Assembly (NCBI GenBank): GCA_029937635.1
Contig: JAPYPM010000153.1
Location: 1-5,866, forward strand
DNA length: 5,866 bases
DNA from: Nitrospinaceae bacterium
GTDB lineage: Bacteria > Nitrospinota > Nitrospinia > Nitrospinales > VA-1
Direction: 5' to 3'
This document shows positions 1 through 5,594 of this stretch, one piece after another (positions within the stretch are counted from its first letter, which is position 1; every line of letters starts with the position of its first letter). The translations under genes and the position numbers were made by a program. The notes below the pieces were generated by a model. It was not told where the DNA came from, searched no databases, and saw only the letters and a program-made list of their open reading frames with translations.

Positions 1-1357
1 CACATGAGTTAGGGCATCCACTTGCCTTAATGGATATATGGTCTAATTCTTTGGAGTGAGGAAATCCGTTTTCCATTTCTTCATTGAGGTGTTTCACCAA
101 TCCACGTGATGCCGTTATACCTAGGTTGCAGGTTTCTGACCCAGGGCAGCAGGTAATATCTCTAATTTCTTCAGTGCCTGCTCTGTGTAGATCAATTTTT
201 TGAAGCTCTAAGTAAAATGTGCTTAGGGCTTCGTTTTTTACCCATGGAATCATAATGTTCTGATTGACTGTGTTTACGATAATTCCTCCAGCGAGGTTAG
301 ATGCCATCTTAGCAACGGTTCGTGCCTTATCACTGGTTATATCACCTAAAGCCAATTTAATTTGCACATTGAAGTAACCGCTTTGCCTCTGTTCACAGGT
401 ATTCCTGTTTTTCCAAGTTTGAAACTCTGGGTCTGAATTAAATTCGTTATTAATTTCAAATTCGAGTTTTTGGGGAACAAACTCTTGTTTCGGAATCTCT
501 ATAGGAGGGAAAGTTTGATTTGCAAGGGCTGCAAATTCTTCCTCATAAAGTTCTTTTATTTTTTCCAAGCCTAGTTTATCAAGAACATATTTAAACCTAG
601 CTTTGTTGCGATTTTTCTTATCACCATATTTGTCGAATACTTGAACAATTGCCTCGCACATACGAAGCAAATTTTCTTCTGAGATGAAATCAGTCAAGGG
701 CTTCGCGCCATGAGGAAACGACCCGAGCCCACCACCAATCAATACTTTAAATCCTCGAATTTCTTTCCCATCCTTATTTCTTATTTGAGCATTTAGCCCT
801 ATATCATGAATGGGAGCAAGTCCGCAGCCAGAACATCCACCGAAACTAATTTTAAATTTTCTTGGTAGGTTTTGTGTCACGGCATGACGGATTAAATAAC
901 TTGTAACTGCTTTACCGTACGGGGCTACGTCAAATATTTCTTCTTTACAAGTCCCCGCTTTATGACAGGCAGTAACATTGCGTACAGTATTGCCACAGGC
1001 TTCACGCGTGGTTAGACCATAGTCCGCTAAGTCCTGTAAACCTTTAGAAACATCCTCCAATTTTACAAAATGAAATTGGAAATCTTGCCGGGTGGTCACA
1101 TGTAGAATTCCATTAGAGTATCTATCAGCAAAATCAGAAAGGCAGAGGAGCTGATCTGTTGTCATTCGACCAGTAGAAAGTTTTGTCCTTACCATTTGAA
1201 CGTCATCCTGACGTTGGCCATAAATTCCTTGTTGTAGGCGAAATCGTTTAAAATCTTCAACGTCTACCTTCCCGCGGTTTAGTCTCTCTACCTCAGCTGT
1301 AAATTCTTCAATTTCTCTTTTTACTTCGGGAGGTATATTTAAAGTCCTTGTTTCCAT
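1..1357 (-). CDS. Nitrite/sulfite reductase, siroheme/[4Fe-4S] haemoprotein (3' end outside window)
   Basis: This enzyme performs the six-electron reduction of sulfite to sulfide or nitrite to ammonium in the cytoplasm, normally with ferredoxin as donor. I translated 452 complete codons; the frame stays open to base 1, so the C-terminus is missing. Two ferredoxin-like halves are visible. Residues matching the siroheme/anion-binding set of E. coli CysI are R90 (in TTRQDF), R126 (in GNTVRNV), K167 and K169 (in PRKFKI). The [4Fe-4S] ligands are C404 and C410 (CPGSETC), then C448 and C452 (SGCPNSC); C452 is the last whole codon. A further quartet, C131-x5-C137 and C175-x2-C178, lies in the N-terminal half (see findings). 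The ATG at 1357 is supported by AAAGAGG 6 nt upstream. No separate flavoprotein subunit is visible. The family call is firm, but sulfite versus nitrite preference cannot be decided from what is present. The gene is divergent from the methyltransferase at 1682. Confidence 0.95.
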   Translation of the reverse strand, partial: METRTLNIPPEVKREIEEFTAEVERLNRGKVDVEDFKRFRLQQGIYGQRQDDVQMVRTKLSTGRMTTDQLLCLSDFADRYSNGILHVTTRQDFQFHFVKLEDVSKGLQDLADYGLTTREACGNTVRNVTACHKAGTCKEEIFDVAPYGKAVTSYLIRHAVTQNLPRKFKISFGGCSGCGLAPIHDIGLNAQIRNKDGKEIRGFKVLIGGGLGSFPHGAKPLTDFISEENLLRMCEAIVQVFDKYGDKKNRNKARFKYVLDKLGLEKIKELYEEEFAALANQTFPPIEIPKQEFVPQKLEFEINNEFNSDPEFQTWKNRNTCEQRQSGYFNVQIKLALGDITSDKARTVAKMASNLAGGIIVNTVNQNIMIPWVKNEALSTFYLELQKIDLHRAGTEEIRDITCCPGSETCNLGITASRGLVKHLNEEMENGFPHSKELDHISIKASGCPNSC

Positions 1358-1363
1358 TACTAA

Positions 1364-1370
1364 CCTCTTT
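1364..1370 (-). promoter_or_regulatory. Ribosome binding site of the reductase gene
   Basis: On the minus strand AAAGAGG sits 6 nt before the ATG at 1357. It is a good match to the anti-SD and settles the start codon of the reductase. Confidence 0.8.
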
Positions 1371-1378
1371 AATTACAT

Positions 1379-1400
1379 ATGGGTACTTAGAAGCACCCAT
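1379..1400 (-). promoter_or_regulatory. Inverted repeat at the predicted transcript start of the reductase gene
   Basis: ATGGGT (1379-1384) and ACCCAT (1395-1400) form a perfect 6-bp dyad around a 10-nt centre. It lies directly downstream of a TATAAT -10 box, so it would overlap the predicted +1 and the first part of the leader, and it ends 21 nt before the ATG. It could be a repressor operator or a 5'-end mRNA hairpin. I recognise no named riboswitch or regulator motif. Confidence 0.4.
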
Positions 1401-1404
1401 TTTG

Positions 1405-1410
1405 ATTATA
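1405..1410 (-). promoter_or_regulatory. Predicted -10 box for the reductase gene
   Basis: The minus strand reads exactly TATAAT here, which would place +1 near 1397-1398 and give a leader of about 40 nt. The hexamer 17 bp upstream (CATTCA, 1428-1433) is a poor -35, so the promoter may depend on an activator. An imperfect dyad with a CGATCG core (1434-1447) is centred about 43 bp upstream of the predicted start. The region is AT-rich, so a chance match is possible. Confidence 0.45.
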
Positions 1411-1595
1411 TATGTTGGATTTTAAAGTGAATGATTGCGATCGTTATGCTTGAACACATACCATTAACTAAATTTGTTATAAAACGTAAGTAGCATTATA
1501 TTAGTATAAAAAACAAGATTATACCTTAATAAATTAAATTTTGTGGGTAGAGGAGCATAAAATCGTTGTTTATATGATAACTTTTAATAAGCTAA

Positions 1596-1601
1596 TATAA
1601 T
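1596..1601 (+). promoter_or_regulatory. Possible -10 box for the methyltransferase gene
   Basis: A perfect TATAAT stands about 80 bases before the ATG at 1682. No acceptable -35 lies at 16-18 bp: TTGTTT at 1566-1571 is 24 bp away. In such AT-rich DNA this hexamer can arise by chance. A second weak option is TTGAAA (1633-1638) with TAATAA (1655-1660). Confidence 0.25.
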
Positions 1602-1681
1602 TGGTTTATCATCATCTTTTTAATTATTGTATTTGAAAGACTAGTATTAATTTTTAATAACAGTGTGTAATTACTTTTAAA

Positions 1682-2407
1682 ATGACTTCCTTGTTGATTC
1701 ACATTAATTTTTTTATTTTTCTAGTGATATTCGCTCTTGCTTTGATCCGTAATTCAAATTTTAACACCATTCTTGTAGGTCTAACATACTTGGCACCCCT
1801 CGTTCCTCTTGGAATCAATGCTGATAATGAGGAAAGGTTTTTGCTTGTTTCTTTCTTTAATCTAATATTTGGTTTGATTGAAGTAATTGTTTTTGTTGTA
1901 ACTGTAAAGCCAGGAGATACCCCGTTTGACAAACAGCACCTTAAACAATTATTTGGTCATACTTTGCCAATTATAATTTCATTACTTGGCCTATCATTTT
2001 TGGGACGCTCGACCAAAATTCCTATGTCCACAATAGAATTGGGTATTATTATTTTTCTTTTTGTATTTGGTTGTGTTCTGAGAGTTTTAGCGATCTACCA
2101 AATTGGAGCTACAGCATTCAAATTCGATATTGTTTTCCGTGAGAAACAAAAATTAAAAAAAGATCAGTTATATGGACTCATGAGACATCCTTCCTATACT
2201 GCAATGATGATTGTTGTTATTTCTTATGCCTTTATTACACAGGATCTTTTTTTTGGAGTTCTTGGGATTTTATCTGCATGGATAGGATTTCAGTATAGAA
2301 TTTATCATGAAGAGAGGGGTCTAGCTGATCAATTTGGAGAAGAATACAAGGTGTTTCGCTCTAGTACTGGTATGTGGGTTCCTTATCTAAATAAAAGAAA
2401 TTCATGA
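1682..2407 (+). CDS. Isoprenylcysteine carboxyl methyltransferase (ICMT)-family membrane methyltransferase
   Basis: This 241-residue integral membrane protein has the C-terminal signature of the ICMT/phospholipid methyltransferase family, which uses SAM to methylate lipophilic acceptors at the membrane. The visible motif is YGLMRHPSYTAMM at about 164-176 (R168, H169, P170, Y172), followed by a hydrophobic hairpin, HEERGL (209-214, E210/E211), FGEEYKVF (218-225) and a closing VPYL. Hydrophobic segments lie at roughly 6-23, 30-45, 53-75, 95-108, 118-140, 173-186 and 188-206; the N-terminal part is longer than in minimal family members. The ATG at 1682 is the first standard start after an in-frame TAA at 1658, but no SD precedes it. 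Its TGA overlaps the end of the opposite-strand gene by 6 nt. Bacterial members such as BpsB and SrsB methylate type III polyketide products, and the flavoenzyme nearby makes a similar role thinkable. The substrate is unknown. Confidence 0.85.
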   Translation: MTSLLIHINFFIFLVIFALALIRNSNFNTILVGLTYLAPLVPLGINADNEERFLLVSFFNLIFGLIEVIVFVVTVKPGDTPFDKQHLKQLFGHTLPIIISLLGLSFLGRSTKIPMSTIELGIIIFLFVFGCVLRVLAIYQIGATAFKFDIVFREKQKLKKDQLYGLMRHPSYTAMMIVVISYAFITQDLFFGVLGILSAWIGFQYRIYHEERGLADQFGEEYKVFRSSTGMWVPYLNKRNS

Positions 2408-2818
2408 GCTATTGTGGAAGTCAATATAGTGAGTGATTCCTAAAACTAGTAAAATATAACCATAACTAGCCATATAAAATATAGCTTTAGTGGTTGTATC
2501 AGTTTCATGTTTTTTGTTTTGAGAAAGAGTTAGATTTTTTAATCTAAAATAATTGGCCGTTAACATGATAAAAAAAAGAACGAGCGGGTTATAGTTCAAG
2601 ATACTCATCAAACCAGAAGTAACAAAAGCGAGCATCCACATGGCTGGAACCTTGATCCAACTATTTTTTGTGAGATCGTCAATTACATTTAGGGCAGCTA
2701 CGTAGCCAACAAGGTAAAATAGGAAAGAAAGTCCAAACCATACAAAAAAATCTACTATTTGTTTACCACCTGTAATGTCATCGATTCCAAGAATCATGAG
2801 GCTAAGAGTAACATCCAC
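2402..2818 (-). CDS. Small multi-spanning membrane protein of unknown function
   Basis: I do not recognise this 138-residue protein. Four hydrophobic segments are visible at about 22-44, 56-74, 77-92 and 112-131. The loop between segments 3 and 4 is the most basic part (R92 to K111), which by the positive-inside rule puts both termini outside the cytoplasm. It fills a region with no competing gene on the other strand. The frame opens with GTG at 2818, since an in-frame TGA stands two codons upstream; an ATG at 2797 (residue 8) is an alternative start, and neither has a clear SD. It converges on the methyltransferase with a 6-nt overlap of the two stop regions and diverges from the FAD oxidoreductase with only 36 bp between start codons. 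The position between two probable lipid-tailoring genes hints at a related membrane role, but that is inference. Confidence 0.6.
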   Translation of the reverse strand: MDVTLSLMILGIDDITGGKQIVDFFVWFGLSFLFYLVGYVAALNVIDDLTKNSWIKVPAMWMLAFVTSGLMSILNYNPLVLFFIMLTANYFRLKNLTLSQNKKHETDTTTKAIFYMASYGYILLVLGITHYIDFHNSS

Positions 2819-2861
2819 GCTTCATAAGAACAATAACGTGAGCTAACTGAACTTATGAAGC
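2819..2861. repeat. 10-bp perfect inverted repeat spanning divergent gene starts
   Basis: GCTTCATAAG (2819-2828) and CTTATGAAGC (2852-2861) are exact reverse complements separated by 23 nt. The right arm contains the ATG of the FAD oxidoreductase and the left arm touches the GTG of the opposite gene. It could act as a two-way operator or as an RNA hairpin covering the start codon. Confidence 0.6.
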
Positions 2862-4114
2862 TATACGATATAGTTGTCATCGGAGGAGGTCCTGCTGGAA
2901 CCTCGGCAGCTTTGTTTCTTGAGAAAAAAGGATATCGCATTGCTTTACTTGATCAAGCTTTTTTTCCACGCGACAAGGTGTGCGGCGAATTTATAAGCCC
3001 AGCTGCAGATGATATTTTTTCCGACCTGGGAGTTCTTGAATCAATAGATGATTTGAACCCAACAAGACTTTCTGGAGTGGTGTTATCTGCTTATGAAAGC
3101 TCCTATTTGCAAGTTGACTACCCTGTTTCTGCTGACGGAAGAGTTATGACGAGTTTGTCAGTAGAGCGTTCTATGTTGGACAATTTGATGATAAGTCACG
3201 TACGTAACTCAAACGTTCAGCTGTTAGAGGGGTTTAAGGTTACAGATTTACTGTTTGGAGGAGAGAACGTTTGCGGTGTAAAGGGATATGATGAAGTAAA
3301 AAAACAATTTAGTATTAAAGCAAAAGTTGTAATTGATGCGGGAGGTAGGAATAGTATCTCTCTTCGCCGGCTTAATTTAAAGAGAGGGTCTTCTCAAAAA
3401 GGTAAAATTGCCTTGGCCGCACATTGGGAGGGTGTTAAAGAACTAGGACCTTACTGTTATATGCATATTAGTGACCCTGGCTATACTGGTATTGCTCCGG
3501 TAGGAAACAATAGAGCCAATGTTGTTCTTGTTGTCGATCGAAATAATTTAGCTGGTGCTAATATTGAACAATTTTTCATTAAAACAGTATTAGGGAATAG
3601 ATTACGAAAAGAAATCCTTGGTGCAGGAGCTCCCGTTGAAAAAATAAGGGTCATGGATACATTATCCTATTCAGTAAAAAAACCAAAGTGTGGCGGCCTC
3701 ATTCTTGTAGGAGATGCTACAGGATTTATTGATCCTTTTACAGGAGAGGGAATTTATCTATCGTTAAGAAGCTCTCAACTTGCAGTAGAGATCATAAGCA
3801 ATGCTTTTGATAGAGCTGATTTTTCAAGTAGGCAGTTTCAACGCTATGACATGATGAGAAGAAAAGAATTTAGAGAAAAAAATATTTTAAGTAAGGCTTT
3901 GCAGTACTTGATTTACAAACCATCCTTGTGTAAACGTGTTGTTGAGTCACTAATAAGGCAAAAAGAACTGTCGAGTTTGCTAGTGGGAGTAATAGGCGAC
4001 TATGTGCCGGCAAACAAGATAGTGTGCTTTCAGTATCCTCTACGTTTGATTTGCGAAATGTTAAAGCAGCGCCAATCCCTACCTATTAGTAATAGTCAAA
4101 GGTTAACTAATTAA
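2855..4114 (+). CDS. FAD-dependent oxidoreductase, geranylgeranyl reductase-like
   Basis: This 419-residue flavoprotein belongs to the geranylgeranyl reductase / aromatic hydroxylase-like group. The N-terminal Rossmann motif is IGGGPAG (9-15) with acidic D33 ending the second strand, followed by FPRDKVCGEFISP (37-49), the conserved Cys-Gly segment of the group. A central DAGGRNS (161-167) matches the usual DG motif. GDATGFIDPFTGEGI starting at G286/D287 is the second FAD-binding motif. The C-terminus contains VGVIGDYVPA, which I recall from flavoenzymes beside type III polyketide synthases. There is no membrane segment. The ATG at 2855 gives the expected distance to the dinucleotide fold, although no good SD is visible and the ATG lies inside an inverted repeat. 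The reaction could be reduction of an isoprenoid or lipid double bond, or ring hydroxylation; the sequence does not decide between them. Confidence 0.9.
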   Translation: MKLYDIVVIGGGPAGTSAALFLEKKGYRIALLDQAFFPRDKVCGEFISPAADDIFSDLGVLESIDDLNPTRLSGVVLSAYESSYLQVDYPVSADGRVMTSLSVERSMLDNLMISHVRNSNVQLLEGFKVTDLLFGGENVCGVKGYDEVKKQFSIKAKVVIDAGGRNSISLRRLNLKRGSSQKGKIALAAHWEGVKELGPYCYMHISDPGYTGIAPVGNNRANVVLVVDRNNLAGANIEQFFIKTVLGNRLRKEILGAGAPVEKIRVMDTLSYSVKKPKCGGLILVGDATGFIDPFTGEGIYLSLRSSQLAVEIISNAFDRADFSSRQFQRYDMMRRKEFREKNILSKALQYLIYKPSLCKRVVESLIRQKELSSLLVGVIGDYVPANKIVCFQYPLRLICEMLKQRQSLPISNSQRLTN

Positions 4115-4149
4115 AGAGTTTTAAAATAAAGAGAAATAAATTACCTGGT

Positions 4150-4182
4150 TGACTATCTAGTCACTGAATTTTTATCTTTTTT
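4150..4182 (+). terminator. Weak candidate terminator after the FAD oxidoreductase gene
   Basis: TGACT (4150-4154) and AGTCA (4159-4163) can form a 5-bp stem with a 4-nt loop, followed by a T-rich tract from 4169 to 4182. The stem is short and AU-rich, so termination would be inefficient. It overlaps the end of the opposite-strand small gene, whose stop is at 4172-4174. Confidence 0.3.
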
Positions 4183-4387
4183 GGGTAAGAAATAGCTCCA
4201 TTTTATCTTTTAAAAAAAGTTTTTGTTTTTGGTGTTGTTTTTTTTTAGTTTCCTCGTAGTTTGTCGGAAACTTTATTTTATTAAGGCTATCTATTTTAAG
4301 CTTAAGTTTTGAATGCCTAGAGTATAAGCGTTTAAAATTAACATTAGAATTTAGAATGTTTGTGAGTGTTTCTGCTTGTATTACCAT
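4172..4387 (-). CDS. DUF465/YdcH-like small coiled-coil protein
   Basis: This is a very basic 71-residue protein. Its pattern is that of the DUF465 (YdcH) family: a first helix ending in FKRLYSRHSKLKLKIDSL (18-35), a short break near PTNYEE (41-46), then a second lysine-rich helix ending in KLFLKDKMELFL (56-67), matching the family's LKxEKLxLKDxI-like end. Family members form two-helix hairpins of about 70 residues and their molecular role is not established. The ATG at 4387 has GAGGA 8 nt upstream. It lies 16 nt downstream of the tsaB stop and is very probably co-transcribed with it. The coding strand contains an A9 run at the three lysines 48-50. The family assignment rests on the pattern of positions, not on a search. 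Confidence 0.72.
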   Translation of the reverse strand: MVIQAETLTNILNSNVNFKRLYSRHSKLKLKIDSLNKIKFPTNYEETKKKQHQKQKLFLKDKMELFLTQKR

Positions 4388-4395
4388 AGTTAGAT

Positions 4396-4403
4396 TCCTC
4401 TCT
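4396..4403 (-). promoter_or_regulatory. Ribosome binding site of the DUF465-like gene
   Basis: The minus strand reads AGAGAGGA in the 16-nt gap after the tsaB stop, with the GAGGA core 8 nt before the ATG at 4387. It supports independent initiation within a two-gene operon. Confidence 0.75.
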
Positions 4404-5096
4404 TCAAAGATTTTTTTCTTCGAACTTTAATTCGGCTTCTGATTTTCTGACATACTTTATTGTGAGTTCATGTAAGTGAGTTTTTTTTTTATTTTCAAAA
4501 GAGTTTTCTGCCAACCGAGCAGCGCATGCGGCGACAGTGTCAGGACACTTACTTTTTATTTGTATAAAGTTCCTTCCTAGCTGCGAGATTAGAAAAGAGC
4601 TGTATGAATCCAATCCAGTACCAAGGAAAATAGTTGGTTCTTTGATCTCTTGGCATAATTGACTTGGCGTTAAGGCTCGGTCGGGTGTGAGTCGCTCTAG
4701 AACAGCCCCGTTTCCGTAAAAGCTAGCTGTATAGACCTCTTTTTTTCTTGCATCTAGAATGGCGCAAATTTTATTAGCTGTTGGCATTGCCTTTAGTGCC
4801 AATGCCTCCAATGTGTCAATTTTTACAAAAGGTTTTGAAGTAGCAAGGAGTAGTCCTTTTAATATACTTGCACCCACTCGAAGACCGGTAAAAGACCCTG
4901 GTCCAGTTGTCAAACAAAACCCGTCAAGATTCTGCAAATTAACACCGGAAGAGGTTAGAACTTTATCTATTAAAAAAAGAATTTGATTGGAAGCAGTAGC
5001 ATTTTTAACGACTTCAGCTTGAGCTAGAACCTTACCGTCACTCAATAGAGCGACACTGGCTTGGGGGATGGATGTATCAATTCCCATTAGCATCAT
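4404..5096 (-). CDS. tsaB: tRNA threonylcarbamoyladenosine biosynthesis protein TsaB
   Basis: TsaB is the inactive ASKHA-fold partner that binds TsaD and, with TsaE, transfers threonylcarbamoyl to A37 of ANN-decoding tRNAs in the cytoplasm. The length of 230 residues is close to the E. coli protein. The visible signatures are GIDTSIPQASVALL (5-18), the highly conserved TTGPGSFTGLRVG (63-75) and the DARKKEVY segment (115-122); the C-terminus LTIKYVRKSEAEL matches the usual family ending. TsaD-type metal-binding histidines are absent, as expected. The ATG at 5096 aligns with the normal MKILAIDTS start; ATGs at 5093 and 5087 are alternatives, and no strong SD is present. A likely promoter lies about 75 bases upstream. 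The coding strand carries an A10 run around K203-K205. The DUF465-like gene follows after 16 nt. Confidence 0.96.
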   Translation of the reverse strand: MMLMGIDTSIPQASVALLSDGKVLAQAEVVKNATASNQILFLIDKVLTSSGVNLQNLDGFCLTTGPGSFTGLRVGASILKGLLLATSKPFVKIDTLEALALKAMPTANKICAILDARKKEVYTASFYGNGAVLERLTPDRALTPSQLCQEIKEPTIFLGTGLDSYSSFLISQLGRNFIQIKSKCPDTVAACAARLAENSFENKKKTHLHELTIKYVRKSEAELKFEEKNL

Positions 5097-5170
5097 GGGG
5101 TAACAAAAAACGTAATGATAGTGTCGTGATTTTTTAATCTAAAAATATAAAATATTTTACTCACCATTAA

Positions 5171-5199
5171 ACTTTAGATAAAGCTAGAAGAAAAGTCAA
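5171..5199 (-). promoter_or_regulatory. Predicted sigma-70-type promoter of tsaB
   Basis: On the minus strand TTGACT (5194-5199) and TAAAGT (5171-5176) are separated by exactly 17 bp, matching the consensus at 5 and 4 of 6 positions. Transcription would start near 5164 and give a leader of roughly 68 nt before the ATG at 5096. Confidence 0.5.
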
Positions 5200-5274
5200 A
5201 GCAATTTAAATTGTATTCTAGGTAAGAGTTATTAAGAATTATATTGTTGGCGCATAAAAAAAATAATTAAAAGC

Positions 5275-5303
5275 TTGACAATTGTATTGTTTAAATTTAC
5301 CTT
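5275..5303 (+). promoter_or_regulatory. Possible promoter of the small unknown gene
   Basis: A perfect TTGACA (5275-5280) is followed after 17 bp by TACCTT (5298-5303), a weak -10 that keeps only the first, second and last consensus bases. It points toward the gene at 5397 and would give a leader of about 85 nt. Confidence 0.3.
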
Positions 5304-5384
5304 TTTTTACTATCTACTTGATTTTATAGGCTTTAAATATTCTGGGGACAGTTTTTACATTAGATAACTATTGCATCCATTTAT

Positions 5385-5388
5385 GAGG
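5385..5388 (+). promoter_or_regulatory. Ribosome binding site of the small unknown gene
   Basis: GAGG stands 8 nt before the ATG at 5397, at normal SD spacing. It is the main reason to accept this short frame as a gene. Confidence 0.6.
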
Positions 5389-5396
5389 TAAAACCT

Positions 5397-5594
5397 ATGT
5401 TTCATAAAGTAAAGGTATTCGATTCTCGGGGGCAGCTTAAAAAGGTAGTGTCTTCTAAAAAATTAAGTAATCGATTCTGGAGTAATAATGACAATCTGCC
5501 ATCGTACTATGATGATAGTTCTGCAAAGTCTGATGATTGGAATTCAAAGGGGAAAGTACCGATTGAGAAAATAAGTTTGGATGAGTCTTTATAG
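5397..5594 (+). CDS. Small hypothetical protein, 65 residues
   Basis: I do not recognise this protein. The N-terminal third is basic (MFHKVKVFDSRGQLKKVV, then KK at 21-22), while the rest is polar and mostly acidic, with a YYDDSSAKSDDW stretch at 37-48 and an acidic end LDESL. The first 18 residues could form a short beta hairpin around DSRGQ. There is no signal peptide, membrane segment or cysteine, so it is probably a soluble cytoplasmic protein, perhaps disordered in its second half. The case for coding is a GAGG SD at correct spacing, a clean ATG, and absence of a competing gene on either strand. It is divergent from tsaB and lies upstream of the RNase D gene on the same strand, 177 bp apart. 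Confidence 0.58.
   Translation: MFHKVKVFDSRGQLKKVVSSKKLSNRFWSNNDNLPSYYDDSSAKSDDWNSKGKVPIEKISLDESL

Larger units (their letters stand above)
1358..1681. other. Divergent intergenic region, reductase / methyltransferase
   Basis: This stretch of 324 bases has no credible gene; stops are frequent in all frames and base composition is very AT-rich. The left 90 bases hold the SD, inverted repeat and -10 box of the reductase. On the plus strand a perfect TATAAT at 1596-1601 could serve the methyltransferase. Bases 1448-1595 show nothing I can name. Confidence 0.6.
5097..5396. other. Divergent control region, tsaB / small unknown gene
   Basis: These 300 AT-rich bases hold no gene that I can support. 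They contain the predicted tsaB promoter (5171-5199, minus), a 12-bp perfect palindrome CAATTTAAATTG (5202-5213) just upstream of that promoter's -35 box, a TTGACA facing the small gene (5275-5280) and that gene's SD (5385-5388). The palindrome TAAAATATTTTA at 5148-5159 is probably a by-product of base composition. Confidence 0.55.

Noticed and set aside
1437..1444. GCGATCGT resembling the cyanobacterial HIP1 octamer GCGATCGC
   Set aside because: It has one mismatch and is a single copy, and the gene set is not cyanobacterial.
1699..1932. 77-codon frame on the minus strand
   Set aside because: It lies entirely antisense to the methyltransferase, has no recognisable protein pattern, and its basic/Thr-rich make-up is what the reverse of a hydrophobic gene gives.
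4759..4986. 75-codon frame on the plus strand
   Set aside because: It is antisense to the most conserved part of tsaB; the tsaB motifs explain this DNA fully.
5148..5159. Palindrome TAAAATATTTTA
   Set aside because: It contains only A and T in a very AT-rich stretch; expected by chance.
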